A DNA stretch of 64,000 nucleotides from Asanoa iriomotensis (GTDB taxonomy: Bacteria > Actinomycetota > Actinomycetes > Mycobacteriales > Micromonosporaceae), in the NCBI RefSeq assembly GCF_016862515.1, contig NZ_BONC01000039.1, positions 1 through 64,000 of the forward strand, read 5' to 3'. Below are positions 1 to 7,685 of this stretch, piece by piece (positions within the stretch are counted from its first letter, which is position 1; each line of letters starts with the position of its first letter). Below the pieces are notes generated by a model, which saw only the letters and a program-made list of their open reading frames with translations, had not been told where the DNA came from and made no database searches. The position numbers and the translations under genes were made by a program.

Positions 1-2198
1 CGGCGCTGGTCATGGCTCATTGGGAGCGGGCTTGGTTGGGCTGTCGAGCCGGGCCGGGCGCCTGCGCCGAACGGGCCGAAGCCGTCGAAGACCGGGTGCG
101 GCTGGGCCGCCGGTGCGGGCCCGCCGAGGGCGACTGTCGGCTGGGCGGACGGCGAGCCGCCGGGTCCGAACGGGCCAAAGTCGTCCGGAGGTCTGTGGGC
201 CGATGCGCCCCCGGCCCAGGCCGGGTCGTGGTCGCTGGTGGCCGCGGCGTCAGGCCCGAACGGACCGTAGCCGTCGGAAATCGGCGGCGGATGGGCGACC
301 GGGCGAGACCCGCCAGTGGTCGGGACCGCCGACGCCGGCATAGCCGGGCCGAACCCGCTCCCGGCCGCCGGAATGCCGCCGCGACCCAACGGGAAGCCGA
401 ACTCCCGACCCGGCTCACCGCCGGCCTGCCGCCGCGCTCCGTCCGGGCCTTCGTCGGCCATCACATACGCGTATCCGTCAGCCGCACCCCCGCGCGCACC
501 CGGCACGCCGGCGAAACCGAACCCGTCCGTCACGTGCTCGGGCGGCGCGAAACCGCGCCCGTCCGTCGGATCGTCGTCGTCGGGCAGCGGCGGCACCACC
601 CGCAGCCGCGGCGGGTCCGCGGGGGGTGCGCCCTCGCCGGCGGGCTCCGGTGTCGCGCCGCCGGGGACCGCGCGCAGTCGGGGGGCGCCGTCGACCGCCG
701 GGAAGCCGCGCCCGTCGGTCGCCGCCTCCGTCGGTGCCGTGCCGTAGTCGATCTCCGCTCGCGGCCCGATCACCGGCACCGCTCCCGTCGGCTGACCCCA
801 CGACCCACCCGGCGCAGGACCCGCACCGGGACGTGCCGCCAGCACCAGCCGCCGCGCGATCTCCGGGAACCCCGCCCAATGCAGGCTGAGTTGTGACGCG
901 TGCACCCGTCGCCAGACGAAGCCCTCAGGTGTGCCGCCGTTCCACGTCCAGGCCGGTGTCTGGCCCGCGCGGGGGCTGACCACGCCGCGGTGCTGTTTGT
1001 AGCCGACCACCCGGGCGCCGATCTCGGCCACCGCCGTGGTGGCCCGGGCCGTCGCGTCGCGGTAGCCCACGATCATCTGGTCGCCCGTGGTCCCGGTCGC
1101 GTCGAGGACGCCGCACATCGGTCGGCCGTCGAACGCCTGGGTGAGCCAGAGCAGGCCGGCGCCCTCGGCGATCACCGGGCGGCCCGAGCGGGCCAGGTCG
1201 GCGACATCCGCACAGAGGCGGCGGTTGGCGGACAGCTCCTCCGCGTACGCCTCGGGCAGCGCGCCTCCGATGACCAGCGCGTCGGTGCCCTCCGGCAGCA
1301 GCTCGTCGCGGAGCGGGTCGACCGCCACTACCGTGGCGCCGGCCGCTTCCAGCAGCTCGCGCGTCTCCGCGTACGCGAACGACAGCTCGAGCCCACCGGC
1401 GAGCGCGACCACCGGGCGGCGGCCGACCAGGACGGCGGCCGTGTCGTCGGGGGTGGCCGCCAGCTCGGTCGCCGGTGACCACGGCGTCGTCGGCAGGTTT
1501 GGCGCGGAGCGCGCCAGCGCCAGCAGGCCGTCGAGGTCGACGGCACCGGCGATCGACTCGCCGAGGCGGCGGATGCCGCGCAGCGCCTCGACCTCGCGAT
1601 GAAGGACGGGCACGACGCCCTCGTGGCGGGGCGGCAGGGTCGACGGCAGGTCGCGGCGGCGCAGCGCGCCGTAGACGGGCACGCCGATGTCGTCGAGCGC
1701 CTCGCGCAGCAGTTGCTCGTGGCGGTCGGAGGCGACCCGGTTGAGGATCACGCCGCCGAGCCAGGTGAGCTCGTCGTAGGCACGGAAGCCGTGCACCAGC
1801 GCCGCCACCGACTGGCCCATGGCGCCGACGTCGACGACCATGATCACGGGCGCGCGCAGGGCGGCGGCGACGCCCGCGGTGGAGTCGGTCTCGACGCGGC
1901 CGGCGAGGGAGTCGAACAGGCCCATCGTGCCCTCGACCACGGCGATGTCGTGACCTTCGGCACCGTGCGCGAACAGCGGCGCGATCCGGTGGGCTCCGAC
2001 GAGTCGCGGGTCGAGGTTGCGGCCGGGGCTGCCGGCGGCGGCACCGAGATAGGCCGCGTCGGTGTGGTCGGGGCCCACCTTGAAACCGACCGCGGTGAGG
2101 CCTCGGCCGGCGAACGCGGCGAGCAGGCCGACGGCCAGCGCGGTCTTGCCATGGCCGGACGACGGCGCGCTGACCACCACCCGGGGCACGGCGGACAT
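1..2198 (-). CDS. CobB-like (cobyrinic acid a,c-diamide synthase family) protein with long FG-rich tail, partial
   Basis: The frame is open from ATG at 2198 (AAGGAG six bases upstream) to the left edge: 732 residues are visible and no stop is reached. Residues 1-455 match CobB/CbiA: P-loop SSGHGKT near the N-terminus, FKVGPD, VVEG-MGLFD, then a class I glutaminase domain. CobB amidates the a and c carboxylates of cobyrinate with ATP and glutamine. Several hallmark sites are changed: the usual AEC(G/A)GL nucleophile motif reads AEGAGL (Gly346 in place of Cys), GHEFH reads GYKQH (His403 kept), and KVGPDYID reads KVGPDHTD. Family CobB ends near 450 residues; here a Pro/Gly/Ala-rich tail follows with spaced motifs TDGRGF, TDGFGF, DGYGPFGP, DDFGPFGP and DGFGPFG. 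It is probably an ATP-dependent amidoligase that lost glutaminase activity, or a paralogue with another substrate. Confidence 0.82.
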   Translation of the reverse strand, partial: MSAVPRVVVSAPSSGHGKTALAVGLLAAFAGRGLTAVGFKVGPDHTDAAYLGAAAGSPGRNLDPRLVGAHRIAPLFAHGAEGHDIAVVEGTMGLFDSLAGRVETDSTAGVAAALRAPVIMVVDVGAMGQSVAALVHGFRAYDELTWLGGVILNRVASDRHEQLLREALDDIGVPVYGALRRRDLPSTLPPRHEGVVPVLHREVEALRGIRRLGESIAGAVDLDGLLALARSAPNLPTTPWSPATELAATPDDTAAVLVGRRPVVALAGGLELSFAYAETRELLEAAGATVVAVDPLRDELLPEGTDALVIGGALPEAYAEELSANRRLCADVADLARSGRPVIAEGAGLLWLTQAFDGRPMCGVLDATGTTGDQMIVGYRDATARATTAVAEIGARVVGYKQHRGVVSPRAGQTPAWTWNGGTPEGFVWRRVHASQLSLHWAGFPEIARRLVLAARPGAGPAPGGSWGQPTGAVPVIGPRAEIDYGTAPTEAATDGRGFPAVDGAPRLRAVPGGATPEPAGEGAPPADPPRLRVVPPLPDDDDPTDGRGFAPPEHVTDGFGFAGVPGARGGAADGYAYVMADEGPDGARRQAGGEPGREFGFPLGRGGIPAAGSGFGPAMPASAVPTTGGSRPVAHPPPISDGYGPFGPDAAATSDHDPAWAGGASAHRPPDDFGPFGPGGSPSAQPTVALGGPAPAAQPHPVFDGFGPFGAGARPGSTAQPSPLPMSHDQR

Positions 2199-2328
2199 CG
2201 GCGACTCCTTGGCGGAAATTGGTGAGCCGTCCGACGATACCTAATGGGCCCGACAACATCAGGCTGACGACACATCGACGCATGGGGTACGTCCGGCGAC
2301 CGCCAGCAAACCCGTCATACCCCCGCAG

Positions 2329-2334
2329 TAGCCT
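2329..2334 (+). promoter_or_regulatory. -10 box of leaderless SURF1 promoter
   Basis: TAGCCT fits the actinobacterial TANNNT -10 and is followed by six bases and then the GTG start, so the transcript probably begins at the start codon. No Shine-Dalgarno is visible. Confidence 0.6.
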
Positions 2335-2340
2335 CTTGGC

Positions 2341-3141
2341 GTGTACCGGTTCCTGCTGACCCCCCGCTGGCTGGGCTTCCTCGCTCTCGCGCTGGTCGCC
2401 GCCACGGTGATGGTGCTGCTCGGCAACTGGCAGCACGGGCGCTACGAGCTGCGCAAGGACGTCAACCAACGGATCGACGTGACCGACACCGCCACGCCGG
2501 TGCCGCTCGACTCCGTGGTCGCGCCCGGTGGCAGCCCGGGCACGCCCGGTCCGGGGCCGCAGCGCACGACCGAGTGGACCCGGGTGACCGCCACGGGTGT
2601 CTACGACCCGGCCAACGTGGTGCTGGTCCGCGGCCGCACGGTCGACAACGAGGTGGGGTTCGAGATCGTCACCCCGCTTCGACTATCCGACGGCTCCGCG
2701 GTGCTGGTCGACCTGGGCTGGGTGCCGGCGGTGCCGGGCGGCGGCGCCTACGCGCAGCCCGAGGTCCCGCCGATCCCGACCGGCCAGGTCACGGTGACCG
2801 GCGCCGTCAAGCTGTCCGAGAGCCGCGGCACGGGCGTCGACCGCGCCGAGGGCAAGCTGGAGACCCGGCGCATCGCGGTGCCGCGGATCGCCGCCGAGCT
2901 GCCCTATCCGCTGCGCGGCGCGTTCGTCCAGCTCGACAGCCAGGTGCCGGCCGTCGACAAGGGCTTCTCGGCCGTGCCGCCCAACCGCGAGAACGACTGG
3001 CTCAACCTCGGCTACTCCGTGCAGTGGTGGTTGTTCGCGGTGATGACGCTCTTCGCGTTCGGGTGGGCCGCCCGGCGTGAGGCGCGCGGGCCCCGCGAGG
3101 AGGCACCGCCGCAGGAACGGCAACTCGCCGGCACCACCTGA
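2341..3141 (+). CDS. SURF1 family cytochrome oxidase assembly protein
   Basis: This 266-residue protein has the SURF1 plan: a membrane helix at about residues 9-28, a long extracytoplasmic domain, and a second helix near 225-245 followed by a basic cytoplasmic tail. Visible family features are LLGNWQ-x-R just after helix 1 and V-R-G-R-x-V-D-N-E-x-G-F in the central domain. SURF1 proteins help assemble the heme a/copper centre of aa3 cytochrome c oxidase. The GTG start is set by the leaderless promoter. It is divergent from the CobB-like gene, and a likely CtaJ oxidase subunit lies elsewhere in the window. Confidence 0.88.
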   Translation: MYRFLLTPRWLGFLALALVAATVMVLLGNWQHGRYELRKDVNQRIDVTDTATPVPLDSVVAPGGSPGTPGPGPQRTTEWTRVTATGVYDPANVVLVRGRTVDNEVGFEIVTPLRLSDGSAVLVDLGWVPAVPGGGAYAQPEVPPIPTGQVTVTGAVKLSESRGTGVDRAEGKLETRRIAVPRIAAELPYPLRGAFVQLDSQVPAVDKGFSAVPPNRENDWLNLGYSVQWWLFAVMTLFAFGWAARREARGPREEAPPQERQLAGTT

Positions 3142-3214
3142 TGTCGCGGCGCGCGGTGGCGGGCACCGCGCAGTATGGTGCCTGGGGAGCCGCCGCGACG
3201 AAGGGTGCTGCGTG

Positions 3215-3799
3215 ATGGGCACAGAGCCGACGCTGCCGCTGCCGGGTGCCGGCGATCCGGGCCAGTTTCCGCCGCCGACCGATCCCTGGTCGACGCCGGA
3301 CCTGGGTCCGCTGCCCGACCCGACGTCCGACCCCGGGCCGGTCTACGCACCACCGCCGCAGCCGACCAGCGGGCCGCCGGTGGCTCAGTCGAGCCCGGCC
3401 GGGCCCGGCGTCACGGGTCCTTTCCCGCCCGGCGGCGCGCACGGCGACGGCACCGTGGTCGCGCAGATCGGCGAGATCCGGGTGACCTCGCAGCTCGTGC
3501 ACACGCCGGCCGGCAGCTTCCCGCTCGCCGGCTCCCACTGGCAGGTCAACGACTTCTGGCAGAGCACGCAGAAGACGCCGACGTGGGCCGTACTCGCGGC
3601 GATCTTCGGTTTCTGTCTCCTGACGGTGTTCAGCCTGTTGTTCCTGCTCTTCAAGGAGACCGTCTACAGCGGCACGGTGCAGGTCACCGTGACCAACGGG
3701 CGGCACCAGTACGTCGCGCGGATCGCGGTCGCCGACCAGAACCAGGTCCAGCACGTGCACCAGCAGGTCAACTACGTGCGGGCGCTCGCCGCGCTGTGA
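3215..3799 (+). CDS. Proline-rich single-pass membrane protein of unknown function
   Basis: I do not recognise this 194-residue protein. Residues 1-75 are rich in Pro, Gly and Asp and look disordered. A short folded stretch (75-120) contains GEIRVTSQLVHTPAG. One hydrophobic helix spans about 124-146, and a polar C-terminus of about 45 residues has TVQVTVTNGRHQYVARI. The layout suggests a membrane protein with a disordered cytoplasmic N-terminus. The ATG at 3215 follows GAAGG-like sequence; a GTG directly before it is the alternative start. It lies 73 bases after SURF1. Confidence 0.68.
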   Translation: MGTEPTLPLPGAGDPGQFPPPTDPWSTPDLGPLPDPTSDPGPVYAPPPQPTSGPPVAQSSPAGPGVTGPFPPGGAHGDGTVVAQIGEIRVTSQLVHTPAGSFPLAGSHWQVNDFWQSTQKTPTWAVLAAIFGFCLLTVFSLLFLLFKETVYSGTVQVTVTNGRHQYVARIAVADQNQVQHVHQQVNYVRALAAL

Positions 3800-3873
3800 G
3801 GCCGGCCACAACCTCGCCCGGTGCGGTGCCGTCGCAAAACGGCTGAATCAGCCTCGAACACGCAGGTGGCCAT

Positions 3874-3879
3874 TATGGT
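3874..3879 (+). promoter_or_regulatory. -10 box of leaderless phosphatase promoter
   Basis: TATGGT, six bases, then ATG at 3886. No Shine-Dalgarno is present. Confidence 0.6.
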
Positions 3880-3885
3880 GGGCTC

Positions 3886-4338
3886 ATGATCGACTCGTGG
3901 GATCCAGCCGGCGCCGGTGTGCTGCGGCTGCCCTCGGGCCGGCTGGTCCGCGGGCGTGGACTGCTGCGGGCGTACCCGATGGGTCCGCCGCCCACGTTCG
4001 GCCTTTATCTGCTCGGCAAGCCAGCCTCACTCACCGCCTGGGAGAGCCGCTGGGTCCGCTGGCCCGATCTCTGGCTGCCCAGCGACCCGGCCGACGCCGG
4101 GCGCGCCCTCCAGGAGGCCTGGGAACGCGCCGCCACCGACCGGGTCGAGCTGGCCTGCCGCGGCGGGCGCGGCCGCACCGGCACCGCGATGGCCTGCCTC
4201 GCGATCATCGACGGCGTGCCGGCCCGGGAAGCGGTCGCCTACGTCCGCGAGAACTACGACCGCCGCGCGGTCGAGACCCCCTGGCAGAAGCGCTTCGTCG
4301 CCCGCTTCGCCGCCCCAGGCGGCCCGGACCTGAACTGA
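3886..4338 (+). CDS. Small protein-tyrosine/dual-specificity phosphatase-like protein
   Basis: This 150-residue protein carries a CX5R phosphatase loop, CRGGRGRTGTA, with Cys91 as nucleophile and Arg97 as phosphate ligand, followed by the helix AMACLAIIDG. The residue before Cys is Ala, whereas classical PTPs have His-Cys. The C-terminus includes a REAVAYVRENYDRRAVETPWQ helix typical of compact bacterial members (quoted in part: AVAYVRENYD). It probably dephosphorylates phosphotyrosine or a small phosphate ester in the cytoplasm; the substrate is not indicated. It converges on the CobC-like gene six bases away. Confidence 0.75.
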   Translation: MIDSWDPAGAGVLRLPSGRLVRGRGLLRAYPMGPPPTFGLYLLGKPASLTAWESRWVRWPDLWLPSDPADAGRALQEAWERAATDRVELACRGGRGRTGTAMACLAIIDGVPAREAVAYVRENYDRRAVETPWQKRFVARFAAPGGPDLN

Positions 4339-4344
4339 TCAAGA

Positions 4345-5382
4345 TCAGGTGGCCAGCGTCGCCTTCAGGGCCATGACGAACGCGTCGGTCGTCGCCCGGT
4401 CGCGGACCGCCACCCGGACGTAGTCCGTGCCCAGGCCGGGGAACGTGTCGCCCCGGCGGACCGCGTAGCCGCGGTCGCGCAGCGCCAGCCGGACCTTGTC
4501 CGCGTCTGCCATCCGCAGCAGCACGAACGAGCTCGACGGCACAGCGGCAAGCGTCACCCCGGGCAGCTCGGACAGGCGGGCCACCAGGTGAGCGCGGTCC
4601 GCGGCCAACGAGTGGGCAATCGCGTGCTCGGCCGCGACCGCCACGGGCCCGGCGCAGGCGACGGCGGCCACCAACGCGGGGGTCGAGACCGGCCACAAGG
4701 GCTGGACCGCGGCCAACCGCGCGATCACCGACGGCGCCGCCAGCGCGTAGCCGATGCGCAGACCGGCCAGCGCCCACGTCTTCGTCAGGCTGCGCAGGAC
4801 GATCAACCCCGGAAGGTCGGTCCGGGAGGCGAGCGACTCGGGCTCCGAAGACCCGGACGGACCCAGGGTGGTGTCGGCGAACGCCTCGTCGACCACCAGG
4901 ATCCGACCCGGCCGAGCCAGGGCCGCGACGTCCGACGCGGGGTGCAGCACCGAGGTCGGGTTCGTCGGGTTGCCGACGAAGACCAGGTCTGCGGACTCCG
5001 GGACCAGGGACGGGTCCAGGACGAACGGGGACGGCAGCACGACCCGGGAGACCCGATGGCCCGCCGCCAGCAGCGCCGCCTCCGGCTCCGTGAACTGTGG
5101 ATGCACCACGACCGGCCGGGCCGCGGACCGGAACGCCTGTGCGATCAGGACGAACGCCTGCGCCGCGCCCGCGGTCAGCAGCACCGACGACGCCGGCAGG
5201 CCGTGCCGGGCCGCGACCGCCGCACGGGCCGGGCCCGCATCGGGATAGGCACCGAGCGCGGACAGCGACGCCGCCAGCGGTGAGGCGAGCCACGGCGGCA
5301 GCGGCGCCTGCCGGACGTTGACCGCCAGGTCGACCAGACCCGGCCCTACCTCGACGTCGCCGTGATGGCCCAGCTCGAACAC
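4345..5382 (-). CDS. cobC: CobC/CobD-like PLP-dependent aminotransferase
   Basis: The 345-residue fold-type I PLP enzyme resembles histidinol-phosphate aminotransferases and the Rv2231c/CobC group, which make or attach the aminopropanol arm in cobalamin synthesis. The N-terminal HHGDVEV...LVDLAVNVR pattern is typical. FVGNPTNPTS, VDEAFAD and SLTKTWALAGLRIGY (Schiff-base Lys in SLTK) are visible. The GTG at 5382 is chosen because TACGGT lies seven bases upstream (leaderless) and the family N-terminus begins there. An ATG at 5439 is open but overlaps an inverted repeat. Together with cobT, cobA and the CobB-like gene it forms a loose corrinoid neighbourhood. Confidence 0.8.
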   Translation of the reverse strand: MFELGHHGDVEVGPGLVDLAVNVRQAPLPPWLASPLAASLSALGAYPDAGPARAAVAARHGLPASSVLLTAGAAQAFVLIAQAFRSAARPVVVHPQFTEPEAALLAAGHRVSRVVLPSPFVLDPSLVPESADLVFVGNPTNPTSVLHPASDVAALARPGRILVVDEAFADTTLGPSGSSEPESLASRTDLPGLIVLRSLTKTWALAGLRIGYALAAPSVIARLAAVQPLWPVSTPALVAAVACAGPVAVAAEHAIAHSLAADRAHLVARLSELPGVTLAAVPSSSFVLLRMADADKVRLALRDRGYAVRRGDTFPGLGTDYVRVAVRDRATTDAFVMALKATLAT

Positions 5383-5389
5383 ACGGACG

Positions 5390-5395
5390 ACCGTA
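5390..5395 (-). promoter_or_regulatory. -10 box of leaderless cobC promoter
   Basis: On the minus strand TACGGT is followed by seven bases and GTG at 5382. Confidence 0.5.
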
Positions 5396-5437
5396 CCCGG
5401 CTTCCAGGAACATGAGACGTAGACGTTGTTCACTTTC

Positions 5438-5469
5438 AAGTACGGACATATCCTCTTATGTCCTAACTT
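5438..5469. promoter_or_regulatory. Inverted repeat between divergent cobC-like and PBP genes
   Basis: Arms AAGTACGGACATA and TATGTCCTAACTT are separated by six bases and match at 11 of 13 positions. The right arm contains the TAACTT -10 box of the PBP gene, so a protein bound here should block PBP transcription. It may also affect cobC, whose start lies 56 bases away. Confidence 0.6.
5464..5469 (+). promoter_or_regulatory. -10 box of leaderless PBP promoter
   Basis: TAACTT, then six bases, then GTG at 5476; no Shine-Dalgarno. Confidence 0.5.
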
Positions 5470-5475
5470 GAGCTA

Positions 5476-7632
5476 GTGATTAAGCGCGCCCTCTCCACGA
5501 CCAGCCGGTTCGCTCCGTTGCTGCGGGCCGGGCTCATCGCCGGTGTCGTCGTGGCGGCGGTCGCCTATCCGCTCGTTGCCGTCGGTGGGCTCGGAGCCAA
5601 GAAGGGCGCCGAAGCCTTCAACGCCATGCCGACCAAGCTCAACGTCAAACCCCCGGCCCAAACCAGCTATGTGTACGCCGCGGACGGCAAGACCCTGCTG
5701 ACGATGTTCTACGAGGAGCACCGCAAGTACGTACCCATCTCGCAGATGTCGCCGTATATCCAGCAGGCCATCGTGGCCTCCGAGGACCAGCGGTTCTACG
5801 AGCACAACGGCGTCGACCCCAAGGGCATCGCGCGCGCGTTCGTCGCCAACCACCAGAGCGACGGCGTCCAGCAGGGCGCCTCGACCCTGACGATGCAGTA
5901 CGTCCGGATGGCACAGCGCGACGGCGCCACCACACCCCTCGAGGTGCAGGAGGCCACCGAGCAGACCAGCGCCCGCAAGCTGCGCGAGATGCGGCTGGCG
6001 CTCGAGGTGGAGAAGCAGTACACCAAACAGGAGATCCTGGAGCGCTACCTCAACTCGGCCTACTTCGGACACCGGGCGTACGGCATCTACGCCGCCTCCG
6101 AGGTGTTCTTCTCCAAATCCCCCGCGGACCTGACGCTGGTCGAGGCCGCCACGCTCGCGGGTCTGGTCAAGGCGCCCACCGAGTACGACCCGGCGACGCA
6201 GGACAAGCTCGCGGCGACCGCCCGGCGCAACTACGTGCTCGACAACATGCAGAAGATGGGCTACCTGAGCCCGCAGGACAACGCGGCCACCAAGCAGCTG
6301 CCGATCGAGCTGCACCTCAGCACGCCGGCCAACGACTGTGTCTCGGTGCCGCAGAACCTCAACAGCTGGGGTTTCTTCTGCGACTACCTCAAGGCGTGGT
6401 GGGCCGAGCAGCCGGCGTTCGGCGAGAACGCCGCGCAACGCGAGGACGACCTGCGCCGCGGCGGCTACAAGATCGTCACGTCGCTCGACCCGAACATCCA
6501 GGCCATCGCCGAGAAGAACGTGATGGACAAGGAGAAGGCGAACAGCAAGTTCGCGCACGGCCTGGTGGTGATCCAGCCGGGCACGGGCCTGGTCAAGTCG
6601 ATGGCGGTCAACCGCGTCTACTCCCTGGACCAGAGCAAGAACGGCACGCACTCGGACCCGGCGAAGGCCGCGAAGATCAAGGGCAACTACCCGAACACGG
6701 TGGTGCCGCTGCTCGGTGGCGGTGACATGCCGGGCTACCAGGCGGGTTCGACGTTCAAGATGTTCACGATGCTGGCCGCGCTGGACGCCGGGCTGCCGCT
6801 GTCGACCGCGTTCGACTCGCCGATGAAGCTGGTGTCCCAGTACCCGGGCGAGGGGCCGGGCTCGTGCGGCGGCCGCTGGTGCCCGTCGAACGCCTCCGGC
6901 GCGATGACCGGCAAGCACGCCATGTGGTCCGGCTTCGGCAAGTCGGTGAACACGTACTTCGTGCAGCTCGAACAGAAGGTCGGCGCCGACAAGGCGGTCA
7001 AGATGGCCGAGCGCCTCGGCCTGCGCTGGCGCACCGACGTCGACCAGATGATGGCCAAGCCGCCGCGGTCGAAGACCTGGGGTGCGTTCACCCTCGGCGT
7101 CTCCGACGTGACCCCGCTGGAGATGGCGGGCGCGTACGCCACCGTCGCCGCCGACGGCGTCTACTGCGAGCCGCTGCCCGTCACCTCGATCCAGACGCCC
7201 GACGGCAAGGAGGTGACCTGGAAGAACCCGAACGGCGACGTGGTGGACGTGTCGAAGCCGCGCTGCCGCCAGGAGGTCACCCAGGACGTCGCCCGCGCCG
7301 CCGCGGACGCGGCCGTCTGCCCGACCGGCGGCAAGGCGAAGACCGGCTCCTGCCAGGAGTGGTCGACCGCGCCGAGCGTGACCGGGACGGTGGGTCGCCC
7401 GGTCGGCGGCAAGACGGGTACCACCGACAGCACCCGGTCGGCCTGGTTCGTCGGCTTCACGCCGGAACTGTCGGCGGCGAGCTTCATCGCCGACCCGGAC
7501 AACCCGTTCAACGCGGTGGGTGACGGGCAGTCGCAGAAACCGATCGACTCGGTGGCGCAGACGCTGCGCGACGCGCTCAAGGGACAACCGGTCCGCGACT
7601 TCCCCGCACCGTCGCCGGCGATCGTGAGATGA
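5476..7632 (+). CDS. Class A bifunctional penicillin-binding protein (PonA-like)
   Basis: The 718-residue protein has an N-terminal membrane anchor (about residues 17-38), a GT51 glycosyltransferase domain (about 75-250) and a transpeptidase domain (about 350-690). It polymerises lipid II and cross-links peptidoglycan outside the membrane. In GT51, EDQRFYEHNG (Glu103) and QGASTLTMQ are seen. The transpeptidase triad is complete: S425TFK, S490VN and K646TGT. The C-terminus is short, with no PASTA domain. Expression is probably controlled by the inverted repeat over its -10 box, and transcription probably ends at the hairpin at 7637. Confidence 0.95.
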   Translation: MIKRALSTTSRFAPLLRAGLIAGVVVAAVAYPLVAVGGLGAKKGAEAFNAMPTKLNVKPPAQTSYVYAADGKTLLTMFYEEHRKYVPISQMSPYIQQAIVASEDQRFYEHNGVDPKGIARAFVANHQSDGVQQGASTLTMQYVRMAQRDGATTPLEVQEATEQTSARKLREMRLALEVEKQYTKQEILERYLNSAYFGHRAYGIYAASEVFFSKSPADLTLVEAATLAGLVKAPTEYDPATQDKLAATARRNYVLDNMQKMGYLSPQDNAATKQLPIELHLSTPANDCVSVPQNLNSWGFFCDYLKAWWAEQPAFGENAAQREDDLRRGGYKIVTSLDPNIQAIAEKNVMDKEKANSKFAHGLVVIQPGTGLVKSMAVNRVYSLDQSKNGTHSDPAKAAKIKGNYPNTVVPLLGGGDMPGYQAGSTFKMFTMLAALDAGLPLSTAFDSPMKLVSQYPGEGPGSCGGRWCPSNASGAMTGKHAMWSGFGKSVNTYFVQLEQKVGADKAVKMAERLGLRWRTDVDQMMAKPPRSKTWGAFTLGVSDVTPLEMAGAYATVAADGVYCEPLPVTSIQTPDGKEVTWKNPNGDVVDVSKPRCRQEVTQDVARAAADAAVCPTGGKAKTGSCQEWSTAPSVTGTVGRPVGGKTGTTDSTRSAWFVGFTPELSAASFIADPDNPFNAVGDGQSQKPIDSVAQTLRDALKGQPVRDFPAPSPAIVR

Positions 7633-7636
7633 GCCG

Positions 7637-7660
7637 AAGGGGCCCCGCGAGGGGCCCCTT
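7637..7660 (+). terminator. Hairpin terminator after the PBP gene
   Basis: Perfect 10-bp arms AAGGGGCCCC and GGGGCCCCTT flank a GCGA loop, five bases after the PBP stop. Only two T residues and then CCCC follow, as is common for GC-rich terminators. Confidence 0.7.
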
Positions 7661-7685
7661 CCCCGTTGGACGGGATCATGGGGGC

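Noticed and set aside
925-2469. Long Arg-rich minus-strand frame
   Set aside because: It lies over the CobB-like gene in another frame and is rich in Arg/Pro/Gly, a typical shadow in GC-rich DNA.
3077-3214. N-terminal extension of the 3215 membrane protein
   Set aside because: It overlaps the SURF1 stop, is Arg-rich and lacks a start site; the ATG at 3215 has a plausible ribosome-binding site.
5473-7587. 704-residue frame opposite the PBP gene
   Set aside because: Antisense shadow of a gene with complete catalytic motifs; sequence has no family features.
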